DNA of 64,000 bases from CAYRDK01 sp043819345 (lineage in GTDB: Bacteria > Omnitrophota > Gorgyraeia > Velamenicoccales > Velamenicoccaceae). Shown here in pieces: positions 9,313 to 17,520 of this stretch. The notes under the pieces are model-generated. The model was given only the letters and a program-made list of their open reading frames with translations. It was not told the DNA's origin and did no database searches. The translations under genes and the position numbers were made by a program. Numbering within the stretch: position 1 is the first letter of the stretch; every line of letters begins with the position of its first letter. Location: positions 9,602-73,601 of the forward strand of contig JBDREX010000053.1 in the NCBI GenBank assembly GCA_043819345.1. The letters run 5' to 3'.

Positions 9313-10257
9313 ATGAACGTTAAAGACGCCCTGATAGCGACAAGGCCATGGTCGTTTAATATAACTTTTATTTCTATAACGACAGGTGCCATCCTTGCAG
9401 CTCAAGTAGGCAAATTTTCTTTTTGGATATATTTTGGCTGCCTTGTTGGTACCATTTTGCTTCATGCCGGAGCCAACACACTAAATGATTATTTTGACAC
9501 AAAAAATAGTATTGATAGCCGTCAAGCTCCAACGGCCTTGTATAGAGCACATCCTATTTTTTGTGGCACCATAAGTTTAAAAGGGCTTCTTCTTTTTTCG
9601 ATTTCTCTATTCATAGCGGCCTTTGCCATAGCAAGTATATTTATTCTTGCAGGCTATCGGTGGCTCTGGCTTATCACACTCAGCGGCGTTTTTTTGGCTA
9701 TATTTTATACAGCCAACCCCTTCGCTTTTAAATATAAGGCGTTAGGAGAAATTGTTGTTTTTTTGATCTTTGGCCCGCTCATGATAGAAGGGTCCTATGC
9801 AGCACAAACCTTTCAAGTATCAACAAAAACATTTTTAATCTCTATCCCCCTTGGGCTTTTGGTCAGCCTCATCTTACTAAGCAATAATATTCGTGATCTC
9901 GAATTTGATAAAAAACTCCCCAGCAACCCTATCCGGATTAAAAACAGAGATTCTTCTAAGCCACTGAACATAAAAACACTGCCCATTATCATCGGAAAAC
10001 AAAACTCACTCAGGCTCTTTTTGGGTATCGTCATAATCGTATTTATTTTGATGGCTATCTATATTTTCTGCGGCATTCTCAAGTGGCCATCTTTGCTCGT
10101 TTTTACATCTATTCCGCTATTTGCAAAACTTATCCATTCCTTCTCTAGGCAGGTTCCGGTATCTGCAGACGCTCAAACATCTTGCGTAACCTTTTTGTTT
10201 GGCTTATTGCTCACAACAGCTCTATTATCAGAAGTACTCTTTCCTCACGTACATTAG
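9313..10257 (+). CDS. UbiA-family prenyltransferase, MenA-like
   Basis: A 314-residue integral membrane protein with eight to nine predicted helices. Both Asp-rich motifs of the UbiA superfamily are visible: NDYFDTKNSID (about residue 58) and a second around RDLEFD (about 195), which bind Mg2+ and the prenyl diphosphate. The order of motifs and overall sequence most resemble MenA, which prenylates 1,4-dihydroxy-2-naphthoate on the way to menaquinone, but no other menaquinone gene is in the window, so another aromatic acceptor remains possible. It starts 28 bases after rpoD and probably shares that transcript; TATAAA at about 9290 could add an internal promoter. No strong ribosome binding site is visible. 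Confidence 0.8.
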   Translation: MNVKDALIATRPWSFNITFISITTGAILAAQVGKFSFWIYFGCLVGTILLHAGANTLNDYFDTKNSIDSRQAPTALYRAHPIFCGTISLKGLLLFSISLFIAAFAIASIFILAGYRWLWLITLSGVFLAIFYTANPFAFKYKALGEIVVFLIFGPLMIEGSYAAQTFQVSTKTFLISIPLGLLVSLILLSNNIRDLEFDKKLPSNPIRIKNRDSSKPLNIKTLPIIIGKQNSLRLFLGIVIIVFILMAIYIFCGILKWPSLLVFTSIPLFAKLIHSFSRQVPVSADAQTSCVTFLFGLLLTTALLSEVLFPHVH

Positions 10258-10305
10258 AGCCATCCAACACTTCAAGACAAAGCTATTCAATAATATAAAA
10301 ATATA

Positions 10306-10314
10306 TGTTATAAT
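10306..10314 (+). promoter_or_regulatory. Extended -10 promoter before the first MshEN-PilZ gene
   Basis: TGTTATAAT: a perfect TATAAT (10309-10314) preceded by TG and one base. The -35 at the 17-base position (TTCAAT) matches only half the consensus, as is usual for extended -10 promoters. The predicted leader to the ATG at 10418 is about 95 bases. Confidence 0.6.
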
Positions 10315-10417
10315 CTTGCTGTATAGCAACTTGTAGAAATTTTTAGTGTACTTAAGGGATGTCCATTAAAAAATAGGGCACAGCAACCAGTTCTATGCTA
10401 GAGAGGAATTCCTTCAA

Positions 10418-11308
10418 ATGATGGAACATTGGCAAAAAAGCAAAGTTGAAGACCTAGGGCTTATGCTTTTAGAAAAAAAGATAATTACACAAAGCCAGCT
10501 TAGCGAAGCCGTCATGCAGCAGAAGATAAAAGGAGGTTACTTAAGCCAGCACTTAATTAATTTAGGCTATCTCAAAGACACTGGCTTGACAGCTTTTCTG
10601 ACCTGTCGCTATGGCTATGCCTATCTACCTATAAAGTGTTACGATATTCCAAAAGCTGCTCTGGATAGCATCCCCGCTCAAATTAACCGCGATTTTTGTA
10701 TTCTGCCCTTAGAAAAAACAAGCGACTTGCTAACCATCACTATGGTTGACCCATCCAACAAAGGTGTTCTGGATATAGTTAAAGAAACCACTCACTGCAA
10801 AATAGCTGTTTTTATCAGTACTCGCCATGAGATCAATGAAGCATTAGAAAAATACTACCAAGTATCACCAGGTGATTTTCAACTTGATAAATTTCACCAA
10901 GACGAGATGCTCAGAGAGAATCTCCAAGCGCAAGAATACTACGCCAAAGAAAATTCCTCTTTGGCTCGGAGAAGATACAAGCGTTTTAATACAAAATTAG
11001 TCATGGATTTTTTCTCTCGCCGAGACATAAAGACAGATATCTTAAACATCAGCATGAATGGGATCCTTTTTGACTCCGAACACTGGATACCAAACGGCAC
11101 ACAAATGGCGGTAAATATCTTTTTAAGCAAAGACAATTTTATAACAGCCGTCATAGAAGTTGTCCGGTCAAAACCAAAAAAACCCTTCACTGTTTTCTCA
11201 AAAAAAAACATACACGATTACTGCGAAGTTGGAGCGTTTTTTACTTTTATGTCACAGCAAGATCAACAAAAACTTGCCGAGTTTTTAAAAGAAAAAATTA
11301 AAAAATAA
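10418..11308 (+). CDS. MshEN-PilZ two-domain protein, probable c-di-GMP receptor
   Basis: A 296-residue soluble protein. Residues about 10-150 match the MshEN (GspE/PilB N-terminal) domain, with the LGxxLLxxxxITxxQLxxA pattern of that c-di-GMP-binding fold; no ATPase domain follows. Residues about 185-295 form a PilZ domain with an RxxxR box (RRYKR) and NxSxxG (NISMNG), the two c-di-GMP-binding motifs. The protein therefore combines two c-di-GMP-binding modules. A paralogue at 11865 has the same architecture, and a GroES-like gene begins four bases after this one ends. ATG codons at 10418 and 10421 are both possible starts behind GAGAGGAA. The effector target is unknown; control of a surface or motility system is a guess from the domains. 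Confidence 0.8.
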   Translation: MMEHWQKSKVEDLGLMLLEKKIITQSQLSEAVMQQKIKGGYLSQHLINLGYLKDTGLTAFLTCRYGYAYLPIKCYDIPKAALDSIPAQINRDFCILPLEKTSDLLTITMVDPSNKGVLDIVKETTHCKIAVFISTRHEINEALEKYYQVSPGDFQLDKFHQDEMLRENLQAQEYYAKENSSLARRRYKRFNTKLVMDFFSRRDIKTDILNISMNGILFDSEHWIPNGTQMAVNIFLSKDNFITAVIEVVRSKPKKPFTVFSKKNIHDYCEVGAFFTFMSQQDQQKLAEFLKEKIKK

Positions 11309-11312
11309 TGAT

Positions 11313-11684
11313 ATGAAACAGCTTATTCTCGTAGGCGACAGAGTTCTTATAGCCCCACAAGATACCAACGACAAAACAAACGCTGGACTTTATCTACCAC
11401 AGGGCGTATATGAAAAAGAAAAAGTCCAAACTGGGCGCGTCATTAAAGTCGGGCCTGGATACCCCATCCCAGATCCAACGTCCATAGAAACAGAGCCCTG
11501 GCAAACACCCCCACCTCAGAATAAATATTTTCCTCTTCAAGCCAAAGAAAATGATTTCTGCATCTTCTTGAGAAATTCGGGAATTGAAATTGAATTTGAA
11601 GGAAAAAAGTATGTTGTCGTTCCGTATTCTGCCATACTCATCATTCTAAGAAACCACCCTGAAAATAAATATCCAGCTGAATAA
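11313..11684 (+). CDS. Stand-alone GroES-like (Cpn10) protein
   Basis: A 123-residue protein of the GroES fold: it opens with the typical LVGDRVLIAP strand, continues with TGRVIKVGPG and ends with KYVVVPYSAILIIL. It is longer than normal GroES (about 95 residues) because of a Pro-rich insert at about residues 50-75, where GroES has its roof loop region. No groEL is adjacent, so it is unlikely to be the housekeeping co-chaperonin. It lies four bases after one MshEN-PilZ gene and upstream of the second, suggesting a shared task with them, which is inference from position only. Confidence 0.75.
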   Translation: MKQLILVGDRVLIAPQDTNDKTNAGLYLPQGVYEKEKVQTGRVIKVGPGYPIPDPTSIETEPWQTPPPQNKYFPLQAKENDFCIFLRNSGIEIEFEGKKYVVVPYSAILIILRNHPENKYPAE

Positions 11685-11805
11685 GCACGCTGCAAAAAAA
11701 ACAGAGCCCATCTTTATAAAATCAATATCGCCTTTGAGAAGTCATTTTTAAAAGGCGAATGCTAAATCTATAACTAATTGAAAATAATGATGTTAGCCTA
11801 TATTA

Positions 11806-11814
11806 TGTTATACT
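11806..11814 (+). promoter_or_regulatory. Extended -10 promoter before the second MshEN-PilZ gene
   Basis: TGTTATACT, with TATACT at 11809-11814 and TG directly upstream by one base. No good -35 is present at 16-18 bases. It is almost identical to the elements at 4282 and 10306. Transcription from here would begin just before the small open frame at 11831. Confidence 0.5.
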
Positions 11815-11830
11815 TACTGAGAGAAGGACG

Positions 11831-11893
11831 ATGATTAATAACGAAGCTAAAACAAGGCAAAAATATGATGCAGACGGATATATCCTTGGATAA
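11831..11893 (+). CDS. Possible 20-codon leader peptide
   Basis: An ATG behind a very good ribosome binding site (GAGAAGGACG) opens a frame of 20 codons that ends at 11893, after overlapping the start of the second MshEN-PilZ gene in another frame. The downstream gene has its own weaker AAGG box. This could be a translated leader that couples or tunes expression of the larger gene, or the relic of an earlier start. No similarity can be claimed for so short a peptide. Confidence 0.3.
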   Translation: MINNEAKTRQKYDADGYILG

Positions 11894-12794
11894 TCTTGGA
11901 GTTAAGCTCCGTGAGCATAAGATCATCACGGAAGCCCAACTTTTTCATGCCATTGCCCGACAAAAGCTTAAAGGCGGTTATCTCAGCCAACACCTCATTG
12001 AGCTTAATTACATAAGAGATATTGACTTAACAGCCTATATCTCCTGTCATTATGGCTACCCTTATCTGCCTCTGGACAGTTATCATATCTCTAAAAACGC
12101 TCTTGATACACTCGATGTAGATACGATCCGCACATATTGTGTACTCCCTATTGATGAACATAATAAACTTTTAAGCATTGTCATGGCCGATCCTCTCAAC
12201 AGAGGAGTAATTGAGTTATTAAAAAATATGACCAAAAATAAAATTATTGTTTTTGTTAGTACAAAAACCGAAATTAAAAGAGCTTTTGAAAAAAACTTTG
12301 CTGCCCCTTTAGAAAACACCGATCTTGATAAAACAACCTACCGCCAACTCAGGGACGACACTGTTTACAGCGATGTCTTTCCTCTGGATAAACAACAATC
12401 ACGTAGGTTTTTTAAAAGAGTCAGTGTTAACGCAATAGCAGAATCATACTCACAACCATCTTTGTGTGGAAAAATCATAAACCTCAGCTTTAATGGCATT
12501 TTATTTCTCTCTAACATATACTTACAGCAGGGAACACAAATCCCGCTTAATATTCACCTAGAGAAGGGTAAAACGATCCTAGCTGTTGCTGAAATCATCA
12601 GGTGCGAAACGCCAAAAACAGAACTAGCCGAAAGCCAAACATATGAAATAGGAGCAATCTTTAATTTTTTGTCCCACAAGGACTTAAAAGTATTAGCTGA
12701 TTTTCTGTTGGAAAGAATTAAAAAAGCGAGCAAAAAAGACATCCTTCAGAAAATCCAAGAAAAGACAGAAAACATGAATCATCGAATCTTATAA
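11865..12794 (+). CDS. MshEN-PilZ two-domain protein, paralogue of 10418
   Basis: A 309-residue paralogue of the protein at 10418: the N-terminal MshEN domain aligns without gaps over GGYLSQHLI and the LxSYISxHYGYxYLPL region, and the C-terminal PilZ domain keeps RxxxR (RFFKR) and NxSxxG (NLSFNG). Both c-di-GMP motifs are thus intact. The start is set by alignment to the paralogue (both begin Met-Met) and by AAGG seven bases upstream. The C-terminus adds a Lys-rich helical tail of about 25 residues that the paralogue lacks. The pair probably arose by local duplication with the GroES-like gene between them; partners and output are unknown. Confidence 0.78.
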   Translation: MMQTDISLDNLGVKLREHKIITEAQLFHAIARQKLKGGYLSQHLIELNYIRDIDLTAYISCHYGYPYLPLDSYHISKNALDTLDVDTIRTYCVLPIDEHNKLLSIVMADPLNRGVIELLKNMTKNKIIVFVSTKTEIKRAFEKNFAAPLENTDLDKTTYRQLRDDTVYSDVFPLDKQQSRRFFKRVSVNAIAESYSQPSLCGKIINLSFNGILFLSNIYLQQGTQIPLNIHLEKGKTILAVAEIIRCETPKTELAESQTYEIGAIFNFLSHKDLKVLADFLLERIKKASKKDILQKIQEKTENMNHRIL

Positions 12795-13029
12795 AACTAC
12801 GTTTCCGGCCTATCCCATTCATACCATTTCCCTATAAAACACTTCCTTCTGCAACCCATAAACAATGATTTTGATCAAAAAAAATAAGCACACTGTTAAA
12901 ATATAGCTTTACTTTATTCCGCAATCGCAAAAATATTAATAGGAAGGCCTAAAACACCATCCTTTCCGCAAGATATTACGCTTGAAAACTCTATTATTTT
13001 ATGATAAAGTAAACACTTACATTTGTGGC

Positions 13030-13035
13030 TATAAT
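13030..13035 (+). promoter_or_regulatory. Candidate -10 box for the tRNA pair
   Basis: A perfect TATAAT lies 17 bases before the first tRNA, a usual distance for a tRNA promoter, but the -35 is poor. A second candidate, TGTTAAAAT, lies at 12894-12902. The gap 12795-13052 shows no gene. Confidence 0.35.
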
Positions 13036-13052
13036 TCAGGTTGGTTTTAAGA

Positions 13053-13126
13053 GGGCCCATAGCTCAGTCGGTTAGAGCAGTTGACTCATAATCAATTGGT
13101 CCGGGGTTCGAGTCCCTGTGGGCCCA
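13053..13126 (+). tRNA. tRNA with CAU anticodon, probably Ile2 (lysidine type), otherwise elongator Met
   Basis: A complete 74-base cloverleaf: acceptor GGGCCCA pairs with TGGGCCC, the anticodon loop is CTCATAA (anticodon CAT), and the T arm has GGTTCGAGTCC. The discriminator is A and CCA is not encoded. The CAU anticodon in a GACTCATAATC stem-loop resembles tRNA-Ile2, whose C34 is changed to lysidine, more than elongator Met, but sequence alone does not settle this. Confidence 0.93.
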
Positions 13127-13176
13127 TAAATTATCATATATACAAGCAAATAAATAATTAAAGAAACCCATTAATC

Positions 13177-13250
13177 GGGCGCATAGCTCAGCCGGTTAGA
13201 GTGCTGCCCTCACATGGCAGAGGTCGAAGGTTCGAGTCCTTCTGCGCCCA
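13177..13250 (+). tRNA. tRNA-Val (CAC)
   Basis: A 74-base cloverleaf with acceptor GGGCGCA/TGCGCCC, anticodon stem CTGCC/GGCAG and loop CTCACAT, giving anticodon CAC (Val). The discriminator is A and the 3' CCA is not encoded. It follows the CAU tRNA by 50 bases and precedes the zinc-ribbon gene, so it may be cotranscribed with both. Confidence 0.95.
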
Positions 13251-13271
13251 TTTTTTTGAAAAGAGGTTATT

Positions 13272-13997
13272 TTGTCAAAAGCGAATATAAAAGAAGAGCT
13301 GCATAAGTTAGTCAATTTGCAAAAAATTGATAAAAAAGTATTCGAACTAAACAGAGAAAAAAGTAATCAGCCAAAAATACTGGCTGAAATAGAAGCGGCC
13401 TTTGAAGCAAAAAAAGCCGAATTAAAATCCCTGGAAAGCAATAAACAAAAACTTCAGCTATCCCAAAAAGAAAAAGAGGGAGAATTAGCGGCAAAAGATG
13501 AAAATATTAAGAAATCTCATGCACAATTAAGCCAATTGAAAACAAATAAAGAGTATCAGACCAAATTAACAGAAATAGCTGGCTTCAAAGCAGATATGTC
13601 TCTCATTGAAGAAGACATTCTAAAACTCATGGATGAGATTGATTCGGCTAAAAAAGCTATAGAGTCAGAAAAACAAAATCTTTTAAACGAAGAAAAGAAA
13701 TTTATAGATGAAAAAAATCTTATTGCGAATAAAATAAAACAGATTGAAGATGAGCTTTCTAATATCATGGTGGAAAGAAAGATTTTAGCCGATTCTGTAG
13801 ACAAAAACATACTCGCGCAATATGAACACATCTTGCATGGAAAAGACGGCTTAGCGCTCGTCAAAGCAAAGGATAACTCATGCCAGGGCTGTTATTTGAA
13901 AATACCACATCAGATTATTAACGAAATAAAGATGCACGAACGCCTTATCACCTGTGTTTCTTGTGCTAGGATCCTCTTCTTAGACGAAGACGAATAA
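13272..13997 (+). CDS. COG1579-family coiled-coil protein with C4 zinc ribbon
   Basis: A 241-residue protein: about 180 residues of antiparallel coiled coil followed by a C-terminal zinc ribbon made of CQGC and CVSC (about 205-235). This is the COG1579 family, thought to bind nucleic acid or act in RNA metabolism, though no activity is proven. The start is a TTG placed seven bases after AAGAGG; no in-frame ATG fits better. It ends seven bases before the RNase HI gene, and in several bacterial groups this family also precedes an RNase H gene and rnpB, so the neighbourhood is a conserved one from memory. Confidence 0.82.
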   Translation: MSKANIKEELHKLVNLQKIDKKVFELNREKSNQPKILAEIEAAFEAKKAELKSLESNKQKLQLSQKEKEGELAAKDENIKKSHAQLSQLKTNKEYQTKLTEIAGFKADMSLIEEDILKLMDEIDSAKKAIESEKQNLLNEEKKFIDEKNLIANKIKQIEDELSNIMVERKILADSVDKNILAQYEHILHGKDGLALVKAKDNSCQGCYLKIPHQIINEIKMHERLITCVSCARILFLDEDE

Positions 13998-14004
13998 AAG
14001 CATC

Positions 14005-14430
14005 ATGGATATCTATACAGATGGCTCATCAATGGGAAACCCGGGAGACGCAGGCATTGGCATCATCTTTTGCGAAGGAGAGCTCCCCATAAAAAATATT
14101 TCCAGATACATCGGAAAACAGACAAATAATGTTGCCGAATATACAGCGCTTCTCGTTGCCCTTGAAGAAGCGCAAGAAATGAAAATAAAAACTGTTAACG
14201 TTTATTCTGACAGCGAATTGATCTGTAAACAGCTCCAAGGAGCTTATAAAGTTAAAAATGAGAATTTGAAAATACTTTTTTTACGCGCGCGAAAGCTCAT
14301 GTTGAAGTTTGACAAAATCCACATCTCGCATATTCCGCGCGAAAAAAATAGCGGGGCAGATAAACTAGCACGCCTTGCGGTTAAAAAAGAACGTTCCAAG
14401 ATAGACGGGATAACTGCCCGCAGCGCTTAA
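14005..14430 (+). CDS. Ribonuclease HI-family protein
   Basis: A 141-residue RNase H that should cut the RNA strand of RNA-DNA hybrids. The four carboxylates are present: Asp6 (YTDGSS), Glu45 (NVAEY), Asp69 (YSDSEL) and Asp119 (GADKLA). It lacks the basic protrusion of E. coli RNase HI and so resembles the compact ArchRNase HI/YpdQ-like type. Its last ten codons and stop (from 14398) are also the 5' end of the RNase P RNA, an unusual coding/non-coding overlap. No strong ribosome binding site is seen; translation may be coupled to the upstream zinc-ribbon gene. Confidence 0.9.
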   Translation: MDIYTDGSSMGNPGDAGIGIIFCEGELPIKNISRYIGKQTNNVAEYTALLVALEEAQEMKIKTVNVYSDSELICKQLQGAYKVKNENLKILFLRARKLMLKFDKIHISHIPREKNSGADKLARLAVKKERSKIDGITARSA

Positions 14431-14798
14431 TGCGCACGGGAGGAAAGTCCGAGCTCTTTAGGACAGCGTAGCGGCTAATAACCGTCTCTTTATATCTTGA
14501 ATATAAAGAAGGAAGCTGCTTATTTTTTAAGCGGCTCCTTGAGTCTCATGAGATTCAAGGAAGAGCCACAGAGACGAGTCCTGGTTTTTAAGCCAGGGGT
14601 GAAACGCGGTAATCTCTGCGCAGAGCAATGCCAAGTAGATCTTGACTTTCCGTTTTACGGAAATAGGGTGGTCCGCCCGAAATCATTAGGCAAGATGGGT
14701 TGGCTGCTTGATCACATGGAGTAATCTGCGTGACCAGTCAAATAGTTATCGTTGTTGGAAATACCGACAATACAGAACACGGCTTATACGTCTATTTT
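14398..14798 (+). ncRNA. rnpB: RNase P RNA (bacterial type A)
   Basis: The catalytic RNA that removes tRNA 5' leaders. The universally conserved blocks are clear: GAGGAAAGTCCGAGCTC near 14440 (P4 5' strand), GGGTGAAACG-type J11/12 near 14600, GGCTGCTTGA near 14702, and ACAGAACACGGCTTA at 14772-14786 (P4 3' strand). Helix P1 defines the ends: 14398-14407 pairs over ten base pairs (one wobble) with 14789-14798. Length of about 401 is normal. The first 33 bases lie inside the RNase HI gene. One substitution in the usual ACAGAACCCGG block (A for C) is noted. Confidence 0.95.
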
Positions 14799-14870
14799 GG
14801 AAATAAATAAATCAAAAAAAGCTATGTCTCAACAATATGTTGCAGAGAAAAAACTCGGATCAATAGTCCA

Positions 14871-14897
14871 TTGCGAAATAAAATCGCAAAGGTTTTT
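14871..14897 (+). terminator. Possible weak terminator after rnpB
   Basis: TTGCGA and TCGCAA form a six-pair stem with a seven-base loop, followed by AGG and five T. It could end the RNase P transcript before yebC, but the stem is short and the U tract is offset. Confidence 0.35.
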
Positions 14898-14952
14898 GTC
14901 TTTGGATTTATTAGAGGCATTGATTTCATTAAGCAACAATTAAGGAGGATGT

Positions 14953-15696
14953 ATGTCAGGTCATTCTAAGTGGGCAAGTATTAAACATAAAAAAGCGGCT
15001 ATTGACGCCAAACGCGGCCAACTCTTTACAAAAGTTATAAAAGAGCTAACGGCAGCCGCGCGCTCAGGCGGAGGAAATTCAGAAACAAATATACGGTTAA
15101 GAACAGCCATCGCTAAAGCCAAAGAATCCAACATGCCGTCAGACAACATAGAAAAAGCGATCATGAGGGGAACAGGAGAACTTCCTGGTGTAACATACGA
15201 AGAAGCGACATATGAAGGTTATGGCCCTAATGGAATCGCCATCATGATTGACGTTGTAACGGACAACAAAAATAGGACAACAGCTGAACTACGGAACATG
15301 ATGTCCAAAAAAAATGCTAACTTGGCTTCTGCCGGATCTGTCAGCTTTTTGTTTCAAAAAAAAGGCTATATTGTTATAGATAAAGCAACCATTGAAGAAG
15401 ACAAACTTATGAATATTGTTTTGGATGCTGGAGCCGAAGATCTCAAAGGTGACGACAAAACATACGAGATCACCACAGAATACCAGGATTTGGAAGCTGT
15501 CAAAACCGCTTTATCTGGAAATAAAATTGAATGGCAATCTGCGGAAATCACGATGATTCCTACAACAACGATTAAAATTACGGAGAAAACAACTGCAAAC
15601 GCAATTTTAGCGCTCATGGATGCACTGGAAGAACATGAAGATGTCCAGCACGTTTACTCAAATTTTGATATACCGGACGAGTTAATAGAAGAATAA
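14953..15696 (+). CDS. YebC/PmpR-family protein
   Basis: A 247-residue member of the YebC/PmpR/TACO1 family with the hallmark start GHSKWASIKHKKAA and full normal length covering all three domains. Family members bind nucleic acids; some regulate transcription, while others help ribosomes through proline stretches, and sequence does not tell which applies. AAGGAGG lies directly upstream. It is followed three bases later by ruvC, a gene order seen in many bacteria, and opens the long run of closely spaced genes to 25851. Confidence 0.93.
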   Translation: MSGHSKWASIKHKKAAIDAKRGQLFTKVIKELTAAARSGGGNSETNIRLRTAIAKAKESNMPSDNIEKAIMRGTGELPGVTYEEATYEGYGPNGIAIMIDVVTDNKNRTTAELRNMMSKKNANLASAGSVSFLFQKKGYIVIDKATIEEDKLMNIVLDAGAEDLKGDDKTYEITTEYQDLEAVKTALSGNKIEWQSAEITMIPTTTIKITEKTTANAILALMDALEEHEDVQHVYSNFDIPDELIEE

Positions 15697-15699
15697 CTA

Positions 15700-16188
15700 A
15701 TGTTAATTCTCGGAATAGACCCGGGGCTAAATATAACCGGTTACGGCCTGATCAAGGTGAAGGACCGCTGTGGTTTTTCGCTGATGGATGCCGGTTTTAT
15801 TAAAACAGATGCTCAAGCAGGCATGCCAAAAAGATTGGCAAAAATTTATGAAGAACTTTTTAGTCTGTTAGAGAAAACAAAACCAGATGTCCTTGTCTTG
15901 GAAAAATTATACGCCCACTATAAACATCCTGTAACAGCTAGTTTATTAGGGCATGCTCGTGGCGTCATTTGCCTGCTAGCAGAACAAAAAAAGATTCATT
16001 TTGTTGAATATTCGGCAACGCGTGTTAAAAAAGTCACAACGGGCAGTGGCCATGCATCAAAACAACAAATTCAAAAGATGATAGAGTACATCCTGGACAT
16101 AAAAAAAGAATCTTTGAAAGTTCTGGATATTAGCGACGCCATTTCTCTAGCCATAGCCCATGCTTATATCTCTAGGTTTAATCCATGA
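15700..16188 (+). CDS. ruvC: Holliday-junction resolvase RuvC
   Basis: A 162-residue RNase H-fold endonuclease that cuts four-way junctions symmetrically. The catalytic carboxylates are recognisable: Asp7 (LGIDPGLN), the Glu of VLEKLY (about 68), and the C-terminal pair in DISDAISLA (about 145). The LLGHARG segment is typical. The last four bases overlap the ATG of ruvA (ATGA), implying translational coupling. ruvB, which often follows, is not in the window. Confidence 0.95.
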   Translation: MLILGIDPGLNITGYGLIKVKDRCGFSLMDAGFIKTDAQAGMPKRLAKIYEELFSLLEKTKPDVLVLEKLYAHYKHPVTASLLGHARGVICLLAEQKKIHFVEYSATRVKKVTTGSGHASKQQIQKMIEYILDIKKESLKVLDISDAISLAIAHAYISRFNP

Positions 16189-16820
16189 TAGCTCAAATTA
16201 GCGGCAGACTTATAGAAAAAAGGAATAATTCCATTCTATTGGAAAACAATGGCATCTGCTATGAAGTTTTTTTGCCTGTTGTACACCTTGGCCGCATTGA
16301 GGAAGCAGTGCAACCTGATGGACTGATTAAATTGATCACATACCACTATTACCATTTAGAGCCATCTAAAAGTATTCCTATTCTCATAGGATTCCTCAAT
16401 GAAATAGAAAAAGACTTCTTTGAAACATTTATAACCGTTTCTGGCATTGGGCCAAAAGCAGCCTTACGCGCCATCAATACACCTATTTCTCAAATTGCTA
16501 AGGCTATTGATGAAACGGACATTGAGTTCCTGCGCTCTTTACCAGGAATCGGATCCCAGCGCGCAAAAGAAATCATTGCAAAATTGCAGGGAAAAATTGG
16601 AAAATTTGGGCTTCTTCAAGACACATCAAAAACAGCTTCACGAACACCCACACAGGAGACACTCCTGGAAGAAGCAATAAAAGTACTCATGCAACTGCAA
16701 TACAAAAAACACGAGGCCAAAGAAATGGTTGCGCAGGCTTTAACACGTAAACCTGACATTAAAAACCTGGAAGACCTTTTAAACATTGTTTACAAACAAA
16801 AAATAACAAAAGTTTCATAA
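16185..16820 (+). CDS. ruvA: Holliday-junction branch-migration protein RuvA
   Basis: A 211-residue protein with an N-terminal OB-fold (about 1-65), two helix-hairpin-helix motifs that grip junction DNA (SGIGPKAALRAI and LPGIGSQRAKEII), and a C-terminal domain (about 160-205) that contacts RuvB. With RuvB it drives branch migration before RuvC cleavage. It overlaps ruvC by four bases. RuvB must be encoded elsewhere because scpB follows instead. Confidence 0.95.
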   Translation: MIAQISGRLIEKRNNSILLENNGICYEVFLPVVHLGRIEEAVQPDGLIKLITYHYYHLEPSKSIPILIGFLNEIEKDFFETFITVSGIGPKAALRAINTPISQIAKAIDETDIEFLRSLPGIGSQRAKEIIAKLQGKIGKFGLLQDTSKTASRTPTQETLLEEAIKVLMQLQYKKHEAKEMVAQALTRKPDIKNLEDLLNIVYKQKITKVS

Positions 16821-16833
16821 CCTTTTAAAAAAT

Positions 16834-17520
16834 ATGGAAAACACAGACCAGATTTTTGAATTGAGTCAAGTCAGATCGGCTATTGAATCCCTAATTTTTA
16901 TCAGCAATAAACCGCTATTAATTGAAGATATAAAAAAACTTTTTGATGACATTGATGCATCAAAAATACGCCAGATTGTAGAAGAGCTCAAAAATGAGTA
17001 TCAGCAACGCCTGAGCGGCATCAGCATCATTGAAATTGCCGGCGGCTTTCAAATGGTCACATCTGCAGCAAATGCTGGCCACGTTAAATCGTTCTATAAA
17101 ATCAAGCACACGGAAAAGCTAAGTGGCCCATCTTTAGAGACCCTGGCCATTATTGCCTATAAACAACCTGTAACAAAAGTTGATATTGAAGCCTTGAGAG
17201 GCGTTAATGTCGATGGCGTAATTAAAAATCTGCTCGAGAAAAATCTTATCAGAATTGTAGGAAGAAAAGAAGTTATAGGCAGGCCTTTTGTTTACGGAAC
17301 AACTCGTCTTTTTTTAGACTATTTTGGGTTAAAATCTCTTGATGAATTACCGAAGATTGAAGAATTTACTCAGCAGGACCTAGCCAAACACGTAACATTG
17401 GCCAGTGGTGAAGGATCTATCACTCCGCTAACAGATGAAGAAGTTATTAGCCTTCAACAAGGACCTCAAGAACTTATCGCGCAGGCTGCTCCACAGGAGG
17501 AAAATGATGAACCTAAATAA
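16834..17520 (+). CDS. scpB: Segregation and condensation protein ScpB
   Basis: A 228-residue kleisin-associated protein with two winged-helix domains: the first spans about 10-85, the second about 90-165 and includes the family motif LAIIAYKQPVTKVDIE and VIGRPFVYGTT. A low-complexity acidic tail of about 55 residues follows. ScpB dimers bind ScpA and SMC; the smc end lies at the left edge of the window, scpA was not found. The end overlaps pheA by 14 bases. Confidence 0.95.
   Translation: MENTDQIFELSQVRSAIESLIFISNKPLLIEDIKKLFDDIDASKIRQIVEELKNEYQQRLSGISIIEIAGGFQMVTSAANAGHVKSFYKIKHTEKLSGPSLETLAIIAYKQPVTKVDIEALRGVNVDGVIKNLLEKNLIRIVGRKEVIGRPFVYGTTRLFLDYFGLKSLDELPKIEEFTQQDLAKHVTLASGEGSITPLTDEEVISLQQGPQELIAQAAPQEENDEPK

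Noticed and set aside
14497..14943. Two open frames (75 and 63 codons) within and after the RNase P RNA
   Set aside because: The first lies wholly inside rnpB and the second starts in its 3' end; neither has a ribosome binding site or recognisable protein sequence.
17435..17506. Longer PheA start
   Set aside because: AGGAGG directly precedes 17507 and chorismate mutase similarity starts there; the extension is scpB sequence in another frame.
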